The notes beneath the pieces were generated by a model. The model did no database searches. It saw only the letters and a list, made by a program, of their open reading frames with translations, and had not been told where the DNA came from. Positions 1-5,346 of a DNA stretch of 11,617 nt are shown here, piece after piece. How positions within the stretch are numbered: the first letter of the stretch is position 1; each line of letters begins with the position of its first letter. This DNA comes from Syntrophomonadaceae bacterium (GTDB taxonomy: Bacteria > Bacillota > Ch66 > Ch109): NCBI GenBank assembly GCA_012512295.1, contig JAAZDI010000115.1, positions 1 to 11,617 of the forward strand, read 5' to 3'. The position numbers were made by a program, and so were the translations under genes.

Positions 1-27
1 AAATAACTGAAGCCATTCAAAAAATAA

Positions 28-846
28 TCACCGGGACACGGCAACAACCTCGTTAAGACTCCCAGTGCGGTATCCTTGAAGATCAAGGGTTACATAGGTA
101 TAGCCGAGCTGCTTAAGTCCGGTTATGATTGCTTCCCGGTGAGCTGGCTCCAGAATAAGCGGGAATTCTCCAGGAACCACCTCAATCCTGGCGATCGGGC
201 CGTGATGCCGGAGCCGGCACTGAGTTAGGCCGAGGGAGAGCAGCAGTCCTTCACCTTTGGCTACTTGAGCGAGAGCTTCCGCGGTAATAGGTGTTCCATA
301 GGGAAAACGGGAGGCCAGGCAGGCATTAGCGGGTTGCTGCCAGTTGGGGAGAGCGAATCTCTTGGCCAACTGACGGATATCCTCCTTGGTGAAGCCACAT
401 TCCCTCAAAGGACTGCGGATGCCCAACTCATTTAGGGCCCGCATTCCCGGGCGGTAGTCGGTTTGGTCGGACAGGTTGGAACCATCCACGACAACCTGAT
501 AGCCCCGGCTGCCGGCTAGCTCTTGTAACAGACGGAAACGGTTGAGTTTACAGTAGTAGCAACGTTCCGGGGAGTTAGCCGCGAATTCGGGCACCAACAG
601 ATCAGCCACAGTCAGAACTTCGTGGTTGACCTGGCAGATTTGCGCAATGCGGGCCGCCATGGTTAGCTCCTCGGGGGTAGTGATTTCGGAACGGATGGTG
701 ACAGCCAGCACCTTAGCTGCTCCCAGGCAGTCAACGGTCAGCTTCAGGAGCACCGAACTGTCTACTCCTCCAGACAAAGCCACCAGCACGCTGTTACAGC
801 TGGTAATTAAGGAAACGATTGAATTTAGTTTAGCTGAGCCGAGCAT
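28..846 (-). CDS. larE: ATP-dependent sulfur insertase LarE (nickel-pincer nucleotide cofactor synthesis)
   Basis: LarE is a cytoplasmic PP-loop enzyme that adenylylates the carboxylated pyridinium nucleotide made by LarB and inserts the sulfurs that later bind nickel (with LarC) in the lactate racemase cofactor. Visible here are the PP-loop SGGVDSS (residues 25-31), a CxxC at C96/C99 in ERCYYCK, the ACLASRFPYG segment with C176, and a C-terminal GYRTGSLNE motif. C176 falls at the same number as the sacrificial cysteine of the Lactiplantibacillus plantarum enzyme. The extra CxxC suggests the [4Fe-4S] class described for Thermotoga maritima; that assignment is inference. The length of 272 aa is normal for the family. 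The start is supported by AGGAGG six bases upstream of ATG at 846. No larB or larC is in the window; they could lie beyond position 1. The gene is divergent from cysK. Confidence 0.93.
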   Translation of the reverse strand: MLGSAKLNSIVSLITSCNSVLVALSGGVDSSVLLKLTVDCLGAAKVLAVTIRSEITTPEELTMAARIAQICQVNHEVLTVADLLVPEFAANSPERCYYCKLNRFRLLQELAGSRGYQVVVDGSNLSDQTDYRPGMRALNELGIRSPLRECGFTKEDIRQLAKRFALPNWQQPANACLASRFPYGTPITAEALAQVAKGEGLLLSLGLTQCRLRHHGPIARIEVVPGEFPLILEPAHREAIITGLKQLGYTYVTLDLQGYRTGSLNEVVAVSR

Positions 847-904
847 TTTTAGCCTCCTACCTTAGCTATTAGTGAGCTCGTTTGGCTTCGCTGAACCTCG
901 AGGT

Positions 905-932
905 TTCAGATGGAGACTTTACTCCACCTGAA
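905..932 (-). other. 11-bp hairpin in the larE leader
   Basis: On the minus strand TTCAGGTGGAG pairs with CTCCATCTGAA across a 6-base loop, giving 11 pairs with one G-U wobble. On the plus strand the same position is an A-C mismatch, so the fold suits an RNA read in the larE direction. It ends about 60 bases before the larE start codon. No U-run follows, so it is not a standard terminator. It could be a leader element or a mobile-element remnant. Confidence 0.45.
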
Positions 933-947
933 GTTGCATGATGGTAA

Positions 948-969
948 TCCCCTATTTATAGAAGCGGGA
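948..969. other. Nested hairpin resembling IS200/IS605-type end structure
   Basis: TCCC (948-951) pairs with GGGA (966-969), enclosing CTAT-TT-ATAG (952-961), with AAGC left unpaired on the 3' side. A small stem-loop with one-sided unpaired bases is the kind of structure found at IS200/IS605 ends. No transposase or tnpB gene adjoins it, so this is only a possible relic. Confidence 0.2.
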
Positions 970-1025
970 GTCTCTTAAATCAGATAAGACGTAGCGAATC
1001 CTAAAGGCCGTTTACGTTTTTAGGT

Positions 1026-1045
1026 GTTTTAATGCGTTTTAATGC
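1026..1045. repeat. Exact 10-bp tandem repeat
   Basis: GTTTTAATGC occurs twice in immediate succession (1026-1035 and 1036-1045), next to the inverted repeat at 1052-1079. It may be part of a regulator site, or chance in AT-rich DNA. Confidence 0.5.
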
Positions 1046-1051
1046 ACTAGC

Positions 1052-1079
1052 ATGAATTACTACTTTAATTATAATTCAT
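1052..1079. promoter_or_regulatory. Perfect 8-bp inverted repeat over a TATAAT, candidate operator/divergent promoter
   Basis: ATGAATTA (1052-1059) and TAATTCAT (1072-1079) are exact reverse complements separated by 12 bases. The right half overlaps the palindrome AATTATAATT, which gives a perfect TATAAT on both strands (plus 1070-1075, minus 1073-1068). The -35 matches are poor (CTAGCA at 1047-1052 on the plus strand, 17 bases away). A dimeric regulator site controlling larE and/or cysK is plausible but is inferred only from symmetry and position. Confidence 0.35.
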
Positions 1080-1263
1080 TTTACATTTATTGAATCTGTT
1101 AAGTAAATCGGATAATTGTTGATGTTTTCCAGGATAAGGCATCTGAACAGGACATAACCGATCTTCTAGTGGTTTTTAGATGATATTAAATTTATCAAGC
1201 CGAGCGACACAGTAGAGATTTCCAACTAAACCTATCATATGATGAAGGAGCGGATAAGATAGA

Positions 1264-2196
1264 ATGGCTAACATAGCTAACAGCTTAACTGAGCTTATTG
1301 GTAATACTCCATTGCTCCGGCTCAAGCGATTAACGGTGGGGGCAAAGGCTGATGTGGTCGTAAAACTGGAGTCCTTTAATCCAGGCGGCAGCAGCAAGGA
1401 CCGCATCGCTTTAAATATGATTCGCCGGGCTGAGGAGCAAGGACTGCTCAAACCAGGAGCGGTGATTGTTGAACCAACCAGCGGCAATACCGGGATTGGC
1501 CTGGCCCTAGTGGCTGCGGTCTGCGGTTATCGCCTAATCCTCACCATGCCGGAAACCATGAGCCTGGAGCGGCGTAATTTGCTTAAAGCCTACGGGGCTG
1601 AAGTGGTGTTGACCCCGGGCGAGGCCGGAATGACTGGGGCAATTCAGAAAGCGGCTGAACTGGTCAAAGAAATACCTGGGGCCTTTATGCCCCAGCAGTT
1701 TGAGAATCCAGCCAATCCCGAGATTCACCGGCGGACAACCGCAGAAGAAATCTGGCGCGACACTGATGGTAAGGTGGATTTGGTGGTGGCCGGCGTCGGG
1801 ACCGGCGGTACCATCACCGGTCTTGCCCAGGTGCTGAAGGACCGCAAACCGGGCCTGAAAGTAGTTGGCGTCGAGCCCGCGGCTTCCCCGGTCCTCTCTG
1901 GCGGAACCCCAGGTCCCCATCTGCTGCAGGGAATCGGGGCTGGTTTCATCCCGCAGGTCCTGGAACTACCCTTGCTTGACGAAATCGTCAAGGTTAGTAA
2001 CGAAGATGCGCTTCAGACCGGCCGTCGGTTAGCCCGAGAGGAAGGCCTGTTGGTCGGCATTTCCTCCGGAGCAGCAGCCTTTGCCGCCTTAGAGCTAGCC
2101 CGACGGGAGGAAAATCAGGGTAAACTTATTGTTGCCATCTTACCGGATACCGGGGAACGCTACTTGAGTACGGCTCTATTTCAGGATGTGGATTAA
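1264..2196 (+). CDS. cysK: Cysteine synthase A (O-acetylserine sulfhydrylase)
   Basis: CysK is a cytoplasmic PLP enzyme that makes L-cysteine from O-acetylserine and sulfide. The 310-aa length is usual. Visible elements are the PLP lysine K45 in NPGGSSKDR, the substrate loop PTSGNTG (71-77), the phosphate-binding GVGTGGT (177-183), ISSGAA (266-271) with the serine facing the pyridine nitrogen, and the C-terminal GERYLSTALF typical of CysK rather than CysM. The NPGGS-S-K serine replaces the more common valine or isoleucine, a mild variation. The start is ATG at 1264; AAGGAG at 1245-1250 lies 13 bases away, a long spacing, but the upstream ATGs at 1239 and 1242 are out of frame. copA follows after 75 bases on the same strand with no terminator seen, so the two may be co-transcribed. 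Cysteine supply next to soft-metal exporters fits thiol-based metal tolerance (inference). Confidence 0.95.
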   Translation: MANIANSLTELIGNTPLLRLKRLTVGAKADVVVKLESFNPGGSSKDRIALNMIRRAEEQGLLKPGAVIVEPTSGNTGIGLALVAAVCGYRLILTMPETMSLERRNLLKAYGAEVVLTPGEAGMTGAIQKAAELVKEIPGAFMPQQFENPANPEIHRRTTAEEIWRDTDGKVDLVVAGVGTGGTITGLAQVLKDRKPGLKVVGVEPAASPVLSGGTPGPHLLQGIGAGFIPQVLELPLLDEIVKVSNEDALQTGRRLAREEGLLVGISSGAAAFAALELARREENQGKLIVAILPDTGERYLSTALFQDVD

Positions 2197-2234
2197 CTCT
2201 CCAAAGAACATCAGGGCTTCAGGTGGAGAAACCT

Positions 2235-2333
2235 ATGGAAGAATATAAAATCTTTAAGGGAGTCATAAAAAATGCAGCGGGTATCGTTGAAAGTGAAAGG
2301 AATGAGCTGTGCCGCGTGTTCAGCCCGAATTGA
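2235..2333 (+). CDS. Possible 32-aa upstream ORF overlapping the copA start
   Basis: An ATG at 2235 sits six bases after a strong GGTGGAG (2222-2228). The frame runs 32 codons to TGA at 2331-2333, overlapping the first 62 bases of copA in another frame. The peptide begins MEEYKIFKGVIKN and has one cysteine; I recognise no family. copA has its own AAGGGAG at 2256-2262, so the frame is not needed for copA initiation, but translating it could affect copA. It may equally be a chance reading frame. Confidence 0.25.
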   Translation: MEEYKIFKGVIKNAAGIVESERNELCRVFSPN

Positions 2334-4668
2334 AAAGGGCCTGAGGCGGCTGCCTGGGGTTACACACGCCCAGGTAAATTTAGCCCTGGAACAAGCCACA
2401 GTTGAATATGACCCGGAGGTTCTGCCGGTGTCCGATCTGGTAGAACAGATTGAACGGCTGGGCTTCACAGTGCCAACGGAAAAGGTCGAGCTAAAGATTA
2501 AAGGCATGGCCTGCGCTGCCTGTGTGGCCCGGATCGAAAAAGGGCTGAATAAATTGGCCGGGGTAGAAAAGGCCAGTGTTAACCTGGCTACAGAGACGGC
2601 GACGGTCGAATATCTTCCAAGCGAATTGGTGGTGGAAGACCTTGTTGGAACTATAGCTCGCCTGGGTTTTGAGGCTCGTCCGGCAACCACTTTGCAGGAA
2701 GAAGAGGCACAAAAAACTGAATCTGGGGAAATACGGCAGAGACTTCAACTCCTCCTGTTTTCCGCAACCCTGTCTGTACCCTTTCTAATCATGATGCTGG
2801 GAGAATTCCTGGGTTTTGCTCTGCCCAGGTGGTTGACCGCCTTCTCAACGCAGATGCTGCTGGCAACGCCGGTTCAGTTTATTGCTGGTTACCCCTTTTA
2901 CCGCGGTGCTTTTAGTGCCCTGCGCAGCGGCAGTGCCAATATGGACGTACTGGTAGCTTTGGGAACCAGTGCTGCTTATTTTTATAGTCTGGGAATTGGT
3001 TTCTTGACGCAACATACCCATCTGTATTTTGAAGTTAGTGCCATGTTGATCACCCTAATTTTACTGGGCAAGTACCTGGAATCTTTGGCCAAAGGCCGAA
3101 CCTCAGAAGCGATCAGAAAGCTGATGGGCCTCCAACCCCGAACCGCCCGGGTTATTCGGGCCGGGCAGGAACAAGAAATTCCCACCACCGAAGTAATGGT
3201 CGGGGATCTGGTGGTCGTGCGGCCTGGAGAGCGAATCCCCGTGGATGGCCAGGTCAAAGAAGGCTACTCAGCGGGTGATGAATCAATGCTAACTGGGGAG
3301 AGCGTACCAGTTGATAAACAGCCAGGCGATTTGGTGGCCGGGGCCACGGTAAACAAATTTGGGGTGCTGAAAATCGAAGCCACCCGAGTTGGCCGGGATA
3401 CCGTGCTCGCCCAAATCATTCGCGTAGTCCAAGAAGCCCAGGGTTCCAAGGCTCCAATCCAGCGGTTGGCAGACCTGGTCGCCAGTTATTTTGTCCCGGT
3501 GGTGGTTGTCATTGCCCTCAGTACCTTTGCGGTCTGGTACTGGGGAGTGGCTCCAGGCAATTTTTCCCGCGCCCTGATTAGTGCCACTGCGGTTCTAGTG
3601 ATTGCCTGCCCGTGTGCCATGGGATTAGCGACGCCTACCTCAATCATGGTTGGAACCGGCCGGGGAGCGGAAAATGGGATCCTGATTCGCGGCGGAGAGC
3701 ACCTGGAACGAGCGCACCGGGTGGATACCGTGGTGTTGGACAAGACCGGTACCATCACCATGGGTGAACCAGCCCTTACGGATTTTGTTGCGGTTGGGCC
3801 GTATGCCGGTCAAGAGGCAGTGCTATTAAACTGGGCCGTCCGAGTTGAGAAACTATCTGAGCATCCGGTGGCCCAGGCTATTGTGCAAGGAGCGTTGGCA
3901 GGGACACCTGGGCTTGACCTAATTGATCCGGAGGAATTCACAGCCGTGCCCGGAAAGGGCGTGGTTTCGCGCATCGAAGGCCGGCAGGTCCTGATGGGAA
4001 CCCGGCCTTTTTTGGAAGAGCAGGGAATTAGTGTGGAATCAGTGCATCCGATTCTAGAAGAATTGGAGGAGGCCGGCAAAACCACGGTTCTGATGGCGGT
4101 TGACCAATCTGTTGCTGCAGTTATCGGGGTGGCGGATACGGTTAAGGAACACTCAGCCGCGGCGATTCAAGAACTGAAGAATATGGGGATTCAGGTGTGG
4201 ATGATCACCGGGGATAACCAGCGGACCGCCCGGGCCATCGCCAAAGAAGTTGGGATTGATCAGGTCCTGGCTGAGGTACTGCCGGAGGCTAAAGCCCGAG
4301 AAGTTCAAAGGCTGAAAGATCAGGGCCGAATTGTCGCCATGGTCGGGGATGGAATCAACGATGCTCCAGCCTTGGCCACAGCAGACGTGGGAATTGCTAT
4401 GGGTACCGGGACCGATGTTGCCATGGAAGCAGCCGATATCACCCTGATGCGCGGAGACCTGCGAACCATTGCCACTGCGATCCGGCTCAGCCGAGCCACA
4501 ATGCGCAATATCAAGCAGAATTTGTTTTGGGCTTTTATCTACAACCTGGTGGGGATTCCGGTCGCTGCGGCTGGCCTGCTGAGTCCGGTCCTGGCCGGAG
4601 GGGCCATGGCTCTGAGTTCGGTTTCCGTAGTGAGTAACGCTTTGCGGCTGAAACGAGTGAGGCTTTGA
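2272..4668 (+). CDS. copA: Cu+-exporting P1B-1-type ATPase CopA
   Basis: This inner-membrane pump exports Cu+ with ATP. The order over 798 aa is: two N-terminal heavy-metal-associated domains with GMSCAAC (C13/C16) and GMACAAC (C81/C84); about four membrane helices (roughly 158-268); actuator TGES (341-344); helices 5 and 6 with the transport motif CPC (446-448); phosphorylation DKTGT (490-494); nucleotide-domain HP (531-532); TGDN (646-649); GDGIND (692-697); and two last helices. YN at 757-758 and MALSS at 779-783 are the Cu+-type residues of helices 7 and 8, which argues against Zn/Cd or Ag-only classes. The length and the two-domain N-terminus match Bacillus-type CopA. The start is ATG 2272 with AAGGGAG nine bases before it. 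No copZ or csoR gene is visible nearby, so its regulator is unknown. Nothing looks broken. Confidence 0.96.
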   Translation: MQRVSLKVKGMSCAACSARIEKGLRRLPGVTHAQVNLALEQATVEYDPEVLPVSDLVEQIERLGFTVPTEKVELKIKGMACAACVARIEKGLNKLAGVEKASVNLATETATVEYLPSELVVEDLVGTIARLGFEARPATTLQEEEAQKTESGEIRQRLQLLLFSATLSVPFLIMMLGEFLGFALPRWLTAFSTQMLLATPVQFIAGYPFYRGAFSALRSGSANMDVLVALGTSAAYFYSLGIGFLTQHTHLYFEVSAMLITLILLGKYLESLAKGRTSEAIRKLMGLQPRTARVIRAGQEQEIPTTEVMVGDLVVVRPGERIPVDGQVKEGYSAGDESMLTGESVPVDKQPGDLVAGATVNKFGVLKIEATRVGRDTVLAQIIRVVQEAQGSKAPIQRLADLVASYFVPVVVVIALSTFAVWYWGVAPGNFSRALISATAVLVIACPCAMGLATPTSIMVGTGRGAENGILIRGGEHLERAHRVDTVVLDKTGTITMGEPALTDFVAVGPYAGQEAVLLNWAVRVEKLSEHPVAQAIVQGALAGTPGLDLIDPEEFTAVPGKGVVSRIEGRQVLMGTRPFLEEQGISVESVHPILEELEEAGKTTVLMAVDQSVAAVIGVADTVKEHSAAAIQELKNMGIQVWMITGDNQRTARAIAKEVGIDQVLAEVLPEAKAREVQRLKDQGRIVAMVGDGINDAPALATADVGIAMGTGTDVAMEAADITLMRGDLRTIATAIRLSRATMRNIKQNLFWAFIYNLVGIPVAAAGLLSPVLAGGAMALSSVSVVSNALRLKRVRL

Positions 4669-4676
4669 ACTATACT

Positions 4677-4766
4677 CTAATGAGCGTTCTTGATTTCTCC
4701 CTTGATCTCCTTAGCCAGTTCCACAGCTTGAATGGCCATCTCGTCTTCCGAATTCTCACTTTTCAT
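4677..4766 (-). CDS. Possible small ORF (29 aa) antisense-oriented between copA and cadC
   Basis: An ATG at 4766 opens a 29-codon frame ending in TAG at 4677. The peptide is strongly charged (10 of 29 residues are D, E or K before residue 23) and EDEMAIQAVELAKEIKGEIK would form an amphipathic helix. Codon choice resembles the neighbouring genes. The ribosome binding site is weak (AGGAAA about 14 bases away), and an in-frame stop lies ten codons upstream. It may be a genuine microprotein or the tail of a lost gene. I recognise no family. Confidence 0.25.
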   Translation of the reverse strand: MKSENSEDEMAIQAVELAKEIKGEIKNAH

Positions 4767-4788
4767 TAGATATAAACTGCTTTTCCTG

Positions 4789-4890
4789 TTGACCTATTTA
4801 CCATAAACGTATAAACTTATAACTGAACATCTGAATATCTGATCATATGTCAAGTGGGAGAAAAATATTGAGAGAAAAATATCTGAATTA
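4789..4890 (+). promoter_or_regulatory. Candidate cadC-cadA promoter and operator region
   Basis: Promoter-like TTGACC (4789-4794) and TATAAA (4810-4815) are 15 bases apart, a short spacing. Just downstream, three 8-base units follow head to tail: ACTGAACA, TCTGAATA and TCTGATCA (4822-4845), with another TCTGAAT at 4882-4888. GAGAAAAATAT is also repeated exactly at 4858-4868 and 4872-4882. Repeats placed over the expected transcription start suit an ArsR/SmtB repressor such as CadC, but the repeats are direct rather than the usual inverted half-sites. Confidence 0.4.
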
Positions 4891-4908
4891 CGGGGGTGGG
4901 GAAAAAGA

Positions 4909-5307
4909 ATGACAAATGAACTGAATCGAAAAGTAGGTCAGGAAATGAATAAGGAAAACATAGTTGATCGCTGTGATATAACCTGCATTCATGAAGACAG
5001 GGTCAAAGAAGTGCGCGAGCGAATGATTGATGAAGACATTGTTCGGTCCTTAGCCGAACTGTTTAAAACTCTGGGCGATCCGACGCGGGTTAAACTGCTG
5101 TTTGCCTTAATGAACAGCGAATTATGTGTTTGTGATTTGGCCGCCGTAATTGGCGTATCGGAATCAGCTGTTTCCCACCAATTAAGAGTTCTGCGAAACC
5201 AAAAACTAGTTAAATTTCGCCGGGACGGCAAGGTGTTATACTACTCTTTGGCGGACAAGCATGTCGAGAAATTGTTTGGGCAAGGGCTGGAGCACGTCAT
5301 GGAGTGA
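4909..5307 (+). CDS. cadC: CadC-type ArsR/SmtB family metal-sensing repressor
   Basis: A dimeric winged-helix repressor that leaves DNA when it binds soft metals (Cd, Pb, Zn in the family). In 132 aa the protein shows both classical metal sites. The alpha3N site has N-terminal C22xxxC26 (CDITC) and ELCVCDLA with C73/C75. The alpha5 site has the exact DxHx10HxxE pattern (D116, H118, H129, E132), ending at the last residue. The recognition helix region reads GVSESAVSHQLRVLR (82-96). The annotated start is ATG 4909 after GGGTGGGG; ATG at residue 13 is an alternative that keeps all metal ligands. cadA follows after 39 bases, so this is almost certainly its autoregulating repressor. Which metal it senses in vivo is not readable from sequence. 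Confidence 0.93.
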   Translation: MTNELNRKVGQEMNKENIVDRCDITCIHEDRVKEVRERMIDEDIVRSLAELFKTLGDPTRVKLLFALMNSELCVCDLAAVIGVSESAVSHQLRVLRNQKLVKFRRDGKVLYYSLADKHVEKLFGQGLEHVME

Positions 5308-5346
5308 AGAGAGTGTAGTTATATTTACCGCAAGGGGGATGAAAGA

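Larger units (their letters stand above)
847..1263. other. Divergent larE-cysK intergenic region
   Basis: These 417 bases hold no convincing gene on either strand. The larE-proximal half (about 870-970) contains several short hairpins. The middle (1026-1079) is AT-rich and holds a tandem repeat and an inverted repeat. The cysK-proximal half has weak promoter-like elements (TTGAAT at 1090, GATAAT at 1111, but only 15 bases apart). I looked for T-box, SAM and other riboswitch signatures that can precede cys genes and saw none. Both 5' leaders would be long if transcription starts near 1070. Confidence 0.6.

Noticed and set aside
626..865. 79-codon plus-strand open frame opposite larE
   Set aside because: It lies wholly antisense to the well-supported larE coding region, has no recognisable domain and no good ribosome binding site.
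847..1263. T-box or SAM riboswitch ahead of cysK
   Set aside because: No T-box antiterminator consensus (AGGGTGGNACCGCG-like) and no SAM-box core found; only unassigned hairpins are present.
1176..1487. 103-codon minus-strand frame across the cysK start
   Set aside because: It mirrors the cysK codons on the other strand; composition is shadow-like (serine/arginine/proline rich) and there is no homology signal.
2211..2748. Minus-strand frames opposite the copA N-terminus
   Set aside because: They result from the repeated metal-binding-domain codons read in reverse and show no independent coding evidence.
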